Position numbers and translations under genes: made by a program. Source: Leuconostoc rapi (lineage in GTDB: Bacteria > Bacillota > Bacilli > Lactobacillales > Lactobacillaceae). Taken from it: a DNA stretch of 64,000 bases. Each line of letters begins with the position of its first letter. Positions within the stretch are counted from its first letter, which is position 1. The stretch lies in contig NZ_JAFBEK010000007.1 of the NCBI RefSeq assembly GCF_016908715.1, positions 39,604 to 103,603 on the forward strand. The letters run 5' to 3'. Under the pieces are notes generated by a model, which was given only the letters and a program-made list of their open reading frames with translations, ran no database searches and was not told the origin of the DNA. Shown here one piece after another: positions 1-7,936 of the stretch.

Positions 1-182
1 GAATTTTACCAGAACTAGCGTTGAAAAAAATCAAAGGGGATGTGGCTATTTACCCTTTTCATCAGTCGTTGACACGGCAAATTGTATTAGTGATAAATAA
101 AAGTAAAGTCATGTCGCCCTCTGTTGTTGAATTAATAACAGCTATTAAGTGTTTTGTGAAAGAGACGTATGCGGTAAGGTAA
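1..182 (+). CDS. LysR-family transcriptional regulator, C-terminal end only (partial)
   Basis: The frame is open from base 3 to a TAA at 180-182, so the gene runs in from the left edge. The visible 59 residues include SLTRQIVLVINKSKVMSPSV followed by a helix ending KCFVKETYAVR. This resembles the last beta strand and helix of a LysR substrate-binding domain, where an arginine precedes a hydrophobic strand and a late Ser-Pro starts the final helix. The HTH and most of the ligand domain are outside the window. A strong hairpin follows 18 bases after the stop. The family call rests on this short end only, so other type-2 periplasmic-binding folds remain possible. Confidence 0.5.
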   Translation, partial: ILPELALKKIKGDVAIYPFHQSLTRQIVLVINKSKVMSPSVVELITAIKCFVKETYAVR

Positions 183-200
183 GTGGTTAAAAAATCGTAT

Positions 201-249
201 AAAAGGTGCCAATACAGTGAGATTTTGCCTCACTGTATTGGCACCTTTT
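201..249. terminator. Bidirectional intrinsic terminator
   Basis: A perfect 21-bp stem (201-221 with 229-249) has a 7-nt loop. It begins with AAAA and ends with TTTT, so it can work in both directions. It separates the LysR end from the convergent acetyltransferase gene. Confidence 0.9.
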
Positions 250-254
250 GTACA

Positions 255-716
255 TCAGAGTTTCTTCTGCATGTTGATGTCTGTGATGTTGAAACCGCTT
301 TTTTGATAAACGTGCATAGCGCGACTATTGCTACCAAAAACATGTAACCCTAATGACGTGTATCCCATATTTTTTGTTTCACGTGAAACAAGATCGAGCG
401 TTTTTGAACCGAAGCCTCTGTTTTGATAAACTTTATAAATTTCAAAATCAAAGATAAACGCTATGGATGAATTTTCATTGTCAGTGCCGAACCAGATATA
501 GCCGATGATTTCTGAATCATTGAAAATTGAGTAAAGAAAATTGTTTGGTGTTTCAAGACCATTTGGTAATAACCGATCATAAGCTAATTGCGCATTTTTT
601 TGCGCAGTTTCAGGGGTCCAAGTGCCGGCTGCAATTTTTTCTATGGCATAGTCATTGACTGCAAAATTTAAATATTTTTGAAAGTGATTAGTTCCCATTG
701 GTCTGAGTTTTAACAT
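255..716 (-). CDS. GNAT family N-acetyltransferase
   Basis: A GNAT fold acetyltransferase of 153 residues if started at MLKLRPM. The acetyl-CoA-binding motif A is visible as VYQNRGFGSKTLDLV (R-x-x-G-x-G/A pattern), preceded by the strand AFIFDFEIY, and the C-terminal strand/helix GLHVFGSNSRAMHVYQKSGF is typical of motif B. The substrate cannot be told from sequence. The open frame continues 29 codons upstream, but that part runs into the terminator at 794-826 and has no protein-like character. I therefore place the start at 716, with AAAGG upstream. A parS site lies inside the gene at 375-390. Confidence 0.8.
   Translation of the reverse strand: MLKLRPMGTNHFQKYLNFAVNDYAIEKIAAGTWTPETAQKNAQLAYDRLLPNGLETPNNFLYSIFNDSEIIGYIWFGTDNENSSIAFIFDFEIYKVYQNRGFGSKTLDLVSRETKNMGYTSLGLHVFGSNSRAMHVYQKSGFNITDINMQKKL
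375..390. promoter_or_regulatory. parS centromere-like site (ParB/Spo0J binding)
   Basis: The 16-mer TGTTTCACGTGAAACA is a perfect palindrome identical to the consensus parS of Firmicutes. It sits inside the coding region of the acetyltransferase, as several parS sites do in Bacillus. An identical 16-mer recurs at 37591-37606. ParB loading here would help origin segregation and SMC recruitment, which is known biology of the motif; binding here is inferred. Confidence 0.85.
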
Positions 717-793
717 GCGAATACGCCTTTGTAAATAATGAGTTAATCTAGTATAACATAATGTACCTATACGACTATCAGTAACACGACAAT

Positions 794-826
794 AAAAGGC
801 CACCTTTGGGAGTAAGGTGGCCTTTT
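794..826. terminator. Intrinsic terminator downstream of the XRE gene
   Basis: A perfect 13-bp stem (794-806 with 814-826) with a 7-nt loop is flanked by A- and T-runs. On the minus strand it lies 115 bases after the XRE gene stop. It also overlaps the unlikely upstream extension of the acetyltransferase frame. Confidence 0.85.
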
Positions 827-941
827 ATTTTAAGGGAGGATACTTTATTATGAAAAATGAGGGAGAAAATGGTATAACCAAGTAATTGATTATGTGTTTA
901 TAATAAACCCAATGGATTAAATGAACATCAAAACAATAACA

Positions 942-1457
942 TTAGCGTACTAATATTGCACTAATTAATGCTATCACAGCAAGAACTACTGTGACAACGA
1001 GTGCTTTATTATTAGTCACTTTAATCATACTTAGCGCTCTATCTTCGAGTGAATCTGTCTTAGACAAAAAGTGAAACAAAACCCATATATTTGCCCAGGC
1101 ACCAATTAACATCATTACAAGAAACGGAACGGGTAATTGCCCAAAAAAGGATTGGGTTGAAAACATGAGGAAAAAAATGATATTAGTGATGGAGGCAACC
1201 CACGTCATTTTTCTAGTCGCTCTTATTTCTTGAATATGTTTCACGTGGTCAATCATATGATTATCTTCTAATAATAGTTTATCCAATGAAATACGCAATG
1301 TTTTAGCTATATAAAGAACATTGTCTAAATCAGGCATGGTTTTCCCTGTTTCCCAGTTAGAAATTGTTTTGTTGGAAACAAAAAGTTTTTCGGCAAGTTC
1401 GGATTGTGTTATGTTTAACTCTTGGCGTTTCGTTTTAATGATTTGAGCAAATGTCAT
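942..1457 (-). CDS. XRE-family regulator with C-terminal membrane segments
   Basis: A 171-residue protein with an N-terminal Cro/CI-type HTH (residues about 6-60; SQSELAEKL and SNKTISNWETGKTMPD are the helix-turn-helix). It is followed by about 100 residues with three hydrophobic segments: TWVASITNIIFFLMF, PFLVMMLIGAWANIWVLF and ALVVTVVLAVIALISAIL. The layout suggests a membrane-tethered DNA-binding protein. Such proteins often control transport or stress genes, but no target is evident. The start has a poor ribosome binding site. It is monocistronic and ends in the hairpin at 794-826. Confidence 0.85.
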   Translation of the reverse strand: MTFAQIIKTKRQELNITQSELAEKLFVSNKTISNWETGKTMPDLDNVLYIAKTLRISLDKLLLEDNHMIDHVKHIQEIRATRKMTWVASITNIIFFLMFSTQSFFGQLPVPFLVMMLIGAWANIWVLFHFLSKTDSLEDRALSMIKVTNNKALVVTVVLAVIALISAILVR

Positions 1458-1681
1458 TTGATTATCTCCAGTGTATAATAAATTTGTATATCACATATCT
1501 AACATATTTCTTAGTAGTAATTTTTGCAATAGAAAGCGGTTTCTAATTAGGTAGAAGCGTTATATGATGTGTATCATGAACAAACGGTATGTCATTTAGA
1601 ATTTTAAAAGGTTTCAATTGTGAGAAGACTTTTTAAGTTGATTATCACCTTGTCCTTGTATCTCAGTGGACGAACGTTTAG

Positions 1682-1687
1682 TATAAT
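1682..1687 (+). promoter_or_regulatory. Probable -10 box for the flavodoxin-like gene
   Basis: TATAAT lies 54 bases before the ATG at 1741. A TTGTAT at 1657-1662 could act as a -35 with a long 19-base spacer. The stretch 1458-1740 holds no other gene that I can see. Confidence 0.5.
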
Positions 1688-1740
1688 TAGTGGGTTACAA
1701 GCATTGCGTAAAAGGGCAAAGAAAATTTTGGAGGGTCAGT

Positions 1741-2151
1741 ATGATTATTTATTTTTCACAAGGTGGGCATACTAAGAAAGTTGCAGAGCAGATTGCTAAA
1801 AAAACTGGCGATCAATTGTATGCTATTGAACCGGTGGAACCTTATCCCAGCAAGACCATACAAGCCATACCAAGAATTAGCCGAGAGATTGCCACACAGA
1901 CGATTCCGTCAGTCAAAAAAGCACCGGCTGATGTGCTAGCAGACGATGTCATTTATTTAGGATATCCGATGTTTGGGATGGATATGGCGCATGCTATGCG
2001 AGGATTTTTACAAGTAAATGATTTATCTAGTAAGGTGATCAAACCATTTATGACCAGTGGCACAAGCACACTAAAGATGAGTTTAAAAACATTAAAAAAG
2101 TTAGCCCCCAATAGTGTGATTGATGAAACATTTGATCCTAAAAATTTATAA
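1741..2151 (+). CDS. Flavodoxin-like protein
   Basis: A 136-residue protein starting MIIYFSQGGHTKKVAEQIA. The first strand followed by SQGGHTKKVA matches the FMN phosphate-binding loop of flavodoxins (usual T/S-x-T-G-x-T), and IYLGYPMFGMDMAHAMRGFL matches the second FMN loop. GGAGG at 1730-1734 selects the ATG at 1741 over the longer frame from 1690. Related single-domain proteins run about 150-165 residues, so the C-terminus may be slightly short. The last 6 bases overlap the end of the convergent rgg gene. It probably carries electrons or reduces a quinone-like substrate, but the partner is unknown. Confidence 0.75.
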   Translation: MIIYFSQGGHTKKVAEQIAKKTGDQLYAIEPVEPYPSKTIQAIPRISREIATQTIPSVKKAPADVLADDVIYLGYPMFGMDMAHAMRGFLQVNDLSSKVIKPFMTSGTSTLKMSLKTLKKLAPNSVIDETFDPKNL

Positions 2152-3078
2152 ACCTTGTTTTCCGTTAGTATTGTTGGTTTCATCTATTGGTAAAACGATC
2201 GAAAAATCAAAAACTTGCACTAACTCATTGGCAGTTAAATAGTGTGATAAATAATTTTTCTCGTTGTTCATAAATGTTGATGATTGTTCTGAGAGATGAG
2301 ATATTAGATTTGATTTTTGAATCAAAGTTAGCCCCAAATTCTTTTTACCGTGTAAATATAATGCTAAACCTTGAAGGTTAAACAAGCGTGCACGATGATA
2401 ATAATCTTTTTCTTGTTGCCTGAAGTAAACGGTTAGTTTTTGAATCAATAGATCAGCCGTTTCAAGATGATTATGGTCTAACATAAACAAAATCATGTTA
2501 TTGTAAATGTAAAATAGCATTGAAAAATTATCATAACGAAGGTTATCATATAAGATACCCTTTTGATGCAATTCTTGAAAAAGATTAAACATGAATTTTT
2601 CTTCAAGGAAGGGAATTGCGTGTCCAAATAGATATAGCTCAAAAAAAGTCCAATTACGGATATTTTTAAAATAAGCTTCAAGAACTAATAATTCGTCATG
2701 GTTGATGCTCGCGACATTTAATGTCGCGAGCATCATTTTTATTTGAATGACTTGTAATTTGGCAAATGACCCTGGTTTATGTTGCCAAATTCTCAAATGA
2801 TTTTTTAATGTTGTTGTATCACCAGTTTGATAGGCTTTTTGAAAGCTAGGCAATAAATCATTATTATTGGCGTTGTACTTTTGATATAGAAATTCAAATT
2901 CAGATAGTTGTACATTGATCCTATCTAATAGTTCGAGTAAATGGGTGAATGAAATATCTGTTAAGCCCCGTTCGAATTTGGATAAGAAGGGATAGGAGAC
3001 AATATTTCTACTTGCTTCTTTTAGCGTTATGTTTTTACCAGTTCTAAATATTCTAAATACTTCGCCAATTTCAGTCAT
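2146..3078 (-). CDS. Rgg/GadR/MutR-family transcriptional regulator (copy 1)
   Basis: A 310-residue protein with an N-terminal XRE-type HTH (residues 3-60; LKEASRNIVSYPFLSKFERG) and a long alpha-helical TPR-like C-terminal domain. This is the layout of Rgg regulators, which sense short hydrophobic peptides or stress signals. The Rgg signature S-x-x-x-L-S-K-F-E-R-G is present. It is divergent from an MFS transporter with a 99-base gap, so the transporter is the likely target. A second Rgg/MFS pair follows at 5.7-7.9 kb. A terminator-like hairpin facing the opposite way lies inside the gene at 2704-2740. Confidence 0.88.
   Translation of the reverse strand: MTEIGEVFRIFRTGKNITLKEASRNIVSYPFLSKFERGLTDISFTHLLELLDRINVQLSEFEFLYQKYNANNNDLLPSFQKAYQTGDTTTLKNHLRIWQHKPGSFAKLQVIQIKMMLATLNVASINHDELLVLEAYFKNIRNWTFFELYLFGHAIPFLEEKFMFNLFQELHQKGILYDNLRYDNFSMLFYIYNNMILFMLDHNHLETADLLIQKLTVYFRQQEKDYYHRARLFNLQGLALYLHGKKNLGLTLIQKSNLISHLSEQSSTFMNNEKNYLSHYLTANELVQVFDFSIVLPIDETNNTNGKQGL
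2704..2740 (+). terminator. Terminator-like hairpin on the antisense strand of rgg copy 1
   Basis: A 14-bp perfect stem (2704-2717 with 2721-2734) with a 3-nt loop is followed by ATTTTTATTT on the plus strand. No T-tract exists on the rgg side, so it faces transcripts coming from the flavodoxin gene, which itself has no terminator at its stop. Those transcripts would run about 580 bases antisense to rgg. Confidence 0.6.
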
Positions 3079-3177
3079 TATTTAACCTATATGCACATTT
3101 TCTAATTGTTGTCTTACATTGAGTTTATCATAGATGATATTGAAAATAATCAGGTATCAGAAAAGTGAGGGTTAACA

Positions 3178-4371
3178 TTGGCAAATCAAAAGAATTTTCA
3201 TTATTTATGGCTGAGCTTTCTTGTCTCGTCTGTTGGTGATTGGTTATATCGTCTTGCCCTGCCTATTATTATTTTACAAAGAACAGAATCGCCGTATCAT
3301 GCAGCGACTATCTTTGGAATTACTTTTATACCTTGGATATTATTGTCATTAATTGGTGGGAGTTTGGCAGATAACTACCCCAAAAAACAAATTTTGATAT
3401 TAGGCAATACTTTCGCTGTCTTTGCTAGCTTATTTTTAATTATAGTACTCAGCGTTACGCCACTTAATTTTTATTTATTATATGCTGCAGTGTTTGTTTT
3501 GGCATCTGTTGATCCTTTAATCCATCCCAGTTTTCAAAGTATTATTCCAGAAATTACCGTGTCAGAACATTTTGTAAAAACTAATGCAACGCTTCAGACG
3601 ATTGAGAACACATTATCCATCATGGGACCATTAGCTGGCGGGGCAATAGTGATGTTGATTGGTGGTATTAATGCATTATGGATTGATACGTTTTCTTTCA
3701 TGTTAGCAGTTTTGATTTTGTGTTGCTTGCCACAACAAAAAAACACCCCACGTAGTCAACATATCATGCGAAAATTATGGCTTGATATGATTGAGGGGGC
3801 CAGGTACAGTTACCATCACCGTGTTATTTTGAGTGGTGCAATGATGTTTTTAATGACTAACTTAGCTTTGAATATGTTTGAAGCAAATTTTATTTTTTAT
3901 ATGACTAAGATATTGAAATATCGACTAGTTGATGCAACGCTGGCGATGGCAATTGGTGGCGTTGGATCACTTATGGCCAGTATCTTCGCTGGGCCTGTTG
4001 TTATGCACTATAAGGCAGGTATGTTATTGTCGTCAAGTACAATATTGGCTGGTTTGAGCACATTATTATTGCTGTTGAATACAAATTATCTTTATATTGG
4101 CGTCATTTTAGGGTTAATGAGCTTTTTTGGAACGATCAATGTCATAACATACTTTACTTTGCGACAACGGACTGTGCCAAAAGAGATACTGGGTCGGGTA
4201 ATTTCGGTCACACGTATGATTTCTTACGCTTCGATTCCAGTAGGTTCCTGGTTTGGTGGTTTGTTATTAAGCTGGGGGAACTCAATGTTTATAGTTATTA
4301 TGCTGGCTGGGATCATTCGGACATTAGCAGGGATTTTGGCTCGTTTGTCGCCTTTGGGGAAAGAAAATTAA
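3178..4371 (+). CDS. MFS transporter (efflux type), partner of rgg copy 1
   Basis: A 397-residue protein with about 12 hydrophobic segments. The MFS loop motif between TM2 and TM3 is recognisable as GGSLADNYPKKQILILG. The N-terminal SFLVSSVGDWLYRLALPI and the loop resemble the macrolide/enterobactin-exporter branch. The start is TTG at 3178 with GAGGG at 3167-3171; no ATG fits. Divergent transcription from rgg copy 1 suggests peptide- or stress-controlled export. The substrate is unknown. Its stop originally overlapped the stop of the convergent rgg copy 2 by a few bases (see the IS entry). Confidence 0.85.
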   Translation: MANQKNFHYLWLSFLVSSVGDWLYRLALPIIILQRTESPYHAATIFGITFIPWILLSLIGGSLADNYPKKQILILGNTFAVFASLFLIIVLSVTPLNFYLLYAAVFVLASVDPLIHPSFQSIIPEITVSEHFVKTNATLQTIENTLSIMGPLAGGAIVMLIGGINALWIDTFSFMLAVLILCCLPQQKNTPRSQHIMRKLWLDMIEGARYSYHHRVILSGAMMFLMTNLALNMFEANFIFYMTKILKYRLVDATLAMAIGGVGSLMASIFAGPVVMHYKAGMLLSSSTILAGLSTLLLLLNTNYLYIGVILGLMSFFGTINVITYFTLRQRTVPKEILGRVISVTRMISYASIPVGSWFGGLLLSWGNSMFIVIMLAGIIRTLAGILARLSPLGKEN

Positions 4372-4432
4372 ATATAAAGTGAAATCACTCGTGAGCCATT
4401 GAAGTGAACCCAAAAACTTAGACAAAATAGAA

Positions 4433-5082
4433 TTAACTAACATACTCAGTGGTGAGTTGCCGATATTGAACCGGCGACAGGCCATTGAGTTTTTGTTTGA
4501 TACGATGATTGTTGTAATAATTAATAAAGGCATCAACGACAACTTTGAAATCATGAAATGATGCGTATTGTTTATGATGCACGATATTAGCTTTCAAAAT
4601 ATGGAAAAAGCTCTCCATTGGTGCATTATCGACTGGTGTTGATTTGCGGCTCATGCTTTGCGTCATACCAAAATCTTTCAACGTGTTGATGAACATTGGC
4701 GTTTGATAATGAAAACCTTGATCGCTATGAATAATGGCGCCACGATGTTTTGATAAGGTGATTCAGCTTGAAAGTCACGTTTGATGACACGTTCGGCAAC
4801 ACGTCCCACAGTACCACGATAAGAATTGTAGCGACGCTTACGCGTATTATAAGTGGTACTCAATAAAGCGTTTTGCCGCATAATGCGAAGCACGCGTTTA
4901 TGATTAATTAAATAACCTTGATCATGTAACAAGATTGTCACCCGACGATAACCATATTCCGTTTGAAATTGTGGTGATTTGATTTGGCGGATGACTACTG
5001 CTAGTTTATCATCTGATGACGTACTGATTGGATGTGCTTCTAAATAATAATACGTGCTACGTTTTAAGTGAATCAGCGTCAA
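4433..5082 (-). pseudogene. IS3-family transposase OrfB, internal deletion and frameshift
   Basis: The N-terminal part (4678-5082) has HLKRSTYYYLEAHP and EYGYRRVTILLHDQGYLINHKRV, typical of the HTH_21 region. The C-terminal part (4433-4696) has DNAPMESFFHILK with the catalytic Glu, and IIHSDQGFHYQTP is readable between them. The segment that should carry the first catalytic Asp (D-V-T-x-I) is missing: the frame jumps near 4747-4756 from SPYQ to RGAIIHSD. The join sequence TTATCAAAAC suggests loss between two short direct repeats. The enzyme cannot be active. Confidence 0.85.
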
Positions 5083-5123
5083 TAGATCATTTAATTTGAA
5101 TAATTTAGTCCGCCTTAGTGACG

Positions 5124-5627
5124 CTACTGCCGTTTGTTTTTCTCGGTTCGTTGATCCACTAAGGCTTTTAATTTTTCTAAGATCGCTACTTTCATCTTGA
5201 GTTGATAGTTTTCTTGCTTCAAGTCAGCGAGTTCTTGTTGTGCGGGTGTGAGTGGATGAATGCGTTTGCGTCCCATAGTTGGTGGTCTGCCTTTCGGTTT
5301 AGGTTTTAACCCAGTATAACCGAAAATACGATAGGCTCTCAACCAATTAGCAATCGTTGTGCTTGGAAAGATGGCAAAATGGCATGCCGCCTCAGAGAGG
5401 GAATGAGTTTTAAGGTAATTAAGTACGGTTATTTTGAAGTCTGGTGAATAGAATTTGTTGTTTTTAGAACCAATTGAACCAGTTATCAGATACTCATCGC
5501 GCCATTGTGCAAGTAACGCAGGTGATGATATAGTGTACTTTTTAGCTAAAGCAGGTGTTCCCATAGTCCCGCCAGACAGCCATTCCTTAACGACCATTAG
5601 TTTAAATTCATTTGAATATTTTGACAT
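5124..5627 (-). CDS. IS3-family transposase OrfA (copy A)
   Basis: A 167-residue protein starting MSKYSNEFKLMVV at 5627. It has two consecutive helix-turn-helix segments and a C-terminal leucine-zipper-like stretch (ELADLKQENYQLKMKVAILE), as usual for OrfA of this family. The longer frame to 5672 reads through the inverted repeat and is not the real start. It appears intact, but with its OrfB partner broken it probably acts only as a DNA-binding inhibitor. Confidence 0.88.
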   Translation of the reverse strand: MSKYSNEFKLMVVKEWLSGGTMGTPALAKKYTISSPALLAQWRDEYLITGSIGSKNNKFYSPDFKITVLNYLKTHSLSEAACHFAIFPSTTIANWLRAYRIFGYTGLKPKPKGRPPTMGRKRIHPLTPAQQELADLKQENYQLKMKVAILEKLKALVDQRTEKNKRQ

Positions 5628-5631
5628 AAGA

Positions 5632-5685
5632 AAACCCAATAACTTTCTGAACAGATTTTCTATTCTGTCCAAGTTATTGGGTTCA
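5632..5685 (-). repeat. Hairpin at the transposase-proximal IS end
   Basis: CCCAATAACTT and AAGTTATTGGG pair around an inner stem near the IS end, just upstream of orfA. The same fold is present at 63913-63965 in the copy at the right edge. It would fold in transcripts that enter the IS from outside and is likely to limit transposase expression. Confidence 0.65.
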
Positions 5686-6616
5686 CTTCACCATCAGGTT
5701 TGTAACCTTGCTTTTTTTCTTCTTGTCTTTTTATGTGGTGTGCTAATTGTCGTTCTAAATTAGACGCCTTTTTGTTGTAGCCTAATGAATGATATATGTT
5801 TATTGCTGTGCGAGCGCGTTGTTCGCCTTTTTCAATGTGTCCGGCTTCAATGTCATACCATCCTTTATTAAACATTAATGTGATTTTTTCAGTCACATCT
5901 ATATGATCTATCAAATAGGTGTCCGCCATGTCTAATAATTGATGAGCAGCTGAAAGATCCTCGTATACAAGTGTGGAAAAGGCTGTCCAAATGACACGCA
6001 TTAAGTGGGTTTGAATGTTTAACAATGAATTTTCGTATGAACGGACACGTTTGATGGCCACTTTTGTTAATAAATATAAAATATCAACTGGTAGCATAAA
6101 TGAGAATAAGATGAATAGCTGCAGTTCATAAATGCCCCAAATGTCGACACTAAGTAAATAATTTTGTATAGGTTTAGCTTGTGCCGATAGCTGACTATCA
6201 GGCCATTTTTTAACGTTATGAGTTAGTAATAATGCTAAGCCATCCGCTAATATCACCAAAAATTGAGAGGCCTGATTGTCCAAATCATTGTTTCGATCTT
6301 TTTCGACGATGTCACGAAAATACGCTAATGACTGTAACGTTAGGGGTTGATCATTGATAAGATGAATGCGGCGCGTCAAATAAGTGCCTTGATTTTCTTG
6401 AAGTAGAAATTCAAATTCAGCTTGGCTGACATGCATTTTTTCTAATAGTTTAAAAAAGCGTGAAACAGACATATTCGTTTCATGTTTTTCAAATTTGCCT
6501 ATGAATGAAGCAGAAGCATTTTGGTCAGCCAATGCTGTGAGGGTCAATTTTTTTGATGTTCGTAGTTGATGAAAAGTTTCTTCAATTGTCATTTTGTATT
6601 TACGCTTATCTGTCAT
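5660..6616 (-). CDS. Rgg/GadR/MutR-family regulator (copy 2), C-terminus replaced by IS sequence
   Basis: A 318-residue Rgg-type regulator with N-terminal HTH (about residues 10-65; LTALADQNASASFIGKFEKH) and a helical C-terminal domain. It pairs divergently with the MFS gene at 6692. The IS enters after codons KPDG, so the last nine residues (EVNPITWTE) come from the IS inverted repeat. Joining the flanks across the CCAT duplication restores the ending SRVISLYI with a stop at 4368-4370, overlapping the MFS copy 1 stop. Only the extreme tail has changed, so the protein may still work. Met1 (6616) or Met9 (6592) could be the start. Confidence 0.85.
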   Translation of the reverse strand: MTDKRKYKMTIEETFHQLRTSKKLTLTALADQNASASFIGKFEKHETNMSVSRFFKLLEKMHVSQAEFEFLLQENQGTYLTRRIHLINDQPLTLQSLAYFRDIVEKDRNNDLDNQASQFLVILADGLALLLTHNVKKWPDSQLSAQAKPIQNYLLSVDIWGIYELQLFILFSFMLPVDILYLLTKVAIKRVRSYENSLLNIQTHLMRVIWTAFSTLVYEDLSAAHQLLDMADTYLIDHIDVTEKITLMFNKGWYDIEAGHIEKGEQRARTAINIYHSLGYNKKASNLERQLAHHIKRQEEKKQGYKPDGEVNPITWTE

Positions 6617-6691
6617 ATATGCCGGTTATTGAGAGTTATTCAATTATATCACTTAAACTAAGAAGATATAAGAAAACAGAGGAACTCAATC

Positions 6692-7936
6692 ATGTTACTA
6701 TTACGAACGAATAAGCTATTACGTCGTCTCACACTGTCCCAATTTATCGAATTACTTGGGGCAGCATTTTTTAATATCGCATTACTTGTTTACGCATCAC
6801 AAACAAGTAATCCTAAACTGGCAACCACTGTTGTTGTCATCGCTAATACTTTACCGACTATTTTACAAATTGGGCTAGGATATATTGCTGATAAGGCACA
6901 TGATAAGTTGCGGTTAATGATTTTAACGCGCATTATTCAAGCCATATTGTATAGTATTTTAACGATCTTATTTGGGTTAACAACCAATGATTGGTTGCTG
7001 TTTTCGTTTATCATTTTTATCAATGTCGCCAGCGATTTACTAAGTGGCCTGACGTCATTGGCGGCGCTGCCTATTATAAAACATATTGTAGCGTCACAAG
7101 ATTTACTCGCTGCGCGTTCGTTGCAAGTTTCCGTCATGTCTTTGGTTAATGTGATTGGTCAGGTCATTGGTGTCACCTTATTAACCTTTTTAGATAATCA
7201 TTTTTTGTACTTTTCGTTATTTAATGCGTTATTATTTTTAATAAGTGGTATCATTTTAATTGTTTCTCGCCGGCAGTTTAATCAAAAACTGAAGGTTACC
7301 AGCCATCAGAACGCGACTTCTACGTTGCCAGAAGCGCGCTTTTGGTCATCTATGCAGATCAATAGACGCATTATTCAAACTAATAAAAAATTGTTGCACA
7401 TTTTATTTTTATTTACCTTACTGAATTTATTAGTAGGCTCTATTGATGGGCTCATCAGCTTAACATTATTACAATATCCCAGCATTTATATCAAAAATTA
7501 TGGTTTTTCATTATCAATTGTTAACACGATGTTAGCAATTGGACTTGTTTCAGGATCTTTTTTCACTAATGATTTTTTAAAAAGAATCAAATTGAATATG
7601 TTGATCATCATTTTACTACTATTTTTAACATTACTTAGCTTAAACCTTGTTTTATCTCCAAGTATTTATGTGATCGTCATGAGTTTTTTTGGTATTGGTT
7701 ATACACTTGGCAAAATTAGTCCACGTGTCAGCACATATGTCATGACCAGTGTTGCGGAAAAACAATTAGGACAAATTGCCGGATTTATGAATACATTGGT
7801 AACACTTAGTGTGCCTATTGGACAACTTATTTTCCTAACAATTGCTAACTCGGTGTCGCTCAATAGCGCATGGATAAGTATGATTGTACTTTCAATGTTA
7901 TTAATCCTTTATACGCTGTCGTATAAAGTGGCATAA
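6692..7936 (+). CDS. MFS transporter, partner of rgg copy 2
   Basis: A 414-residue protein with about 12 hydrophobic segments, starting at an ATG with AGAGGA at 6675-6680. The segment GYIADKAHDKLRLMI fits the MFS TM2-TM3 loop. It is only distantly similar in text to MFS copy 1 but has the same position beside an Rgg gene. It is probably a peptide, drug or toxin exporter. The peptide gene at 8549 lies downstream, so a role in self-protection is possible but unproven. No clear terminator follows. Confidence 0.82.
   Translation: MLLLRTNKLLRRLTLSQFIELLGAAFFNIALLVYASQTSNPKLATTVVVIANTLPTILQIGLGYIADKAHDKLRLMILTRIIQAILYSILTILFGLTTNDWLLFSFIIFINVASDLLSGLTSLAALPIIKHIVASQDLLAARSLQVSVMSLVNVIGQVIGVTLLTFLDNHFLYFSLFNALLFLISGIILIVSRRQFNQKLKVTSHQNATSTLPEARFWSSMQINRRIIQTNKKLLHILFLFTLLNLLVGSIDGLISLTLLQYPSIYIKNYGFSLSIVNTMLAIGLVSGSFFTNDFLKRIKLNMLIIILLLFLTLLSLNLVLSPSIYVIVMSFFGIGYTLGKISPRVSTYVMTSVAEKQLGQIAGFMNTLVTLSVPIGQLIFLTIANSVSLNSAWISMIVLSMLLILYTLSYKVA

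Larger units (their letters stand above)
4400..5690 (-). mobile_element. IS3-family insertion sequence, copy A (defective)
   Basis: The 1291-bp element has terminal inverted repeats beginning TGAAGTGAACCC at both ends and is flanked by a direct repeat CCAT (4396-4399 and 5691-5694), a normal target duplication for this family. It carries orfA and a damaged orfB on the minus strand. The insertion hit the last codons of rgg copy 2. Related copies occur at 49230-50508 and from 63907. Confidence 0.92.

Noticed and set aside
717..803. N-terminal 29-residue extension of the first acetyltransferase
   Set aside because: It overlaps a terminator hairpin, has a random-looking sequence, and a better start exists at 716.
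1237..1252. Third parS-like site in the XRE gene (TGTTTCACGTGGTCAA)
   Set aside because: Only the left half matches; four of the last five positions differ, so ParB binding is unlikely to be strong.
1953..2183. Minus-strand ORF opposite the flavodoxin gene
   Set aside because: It is a shadow frame of a well-recognised gene, with no ribosome binding site and no family resemblance.
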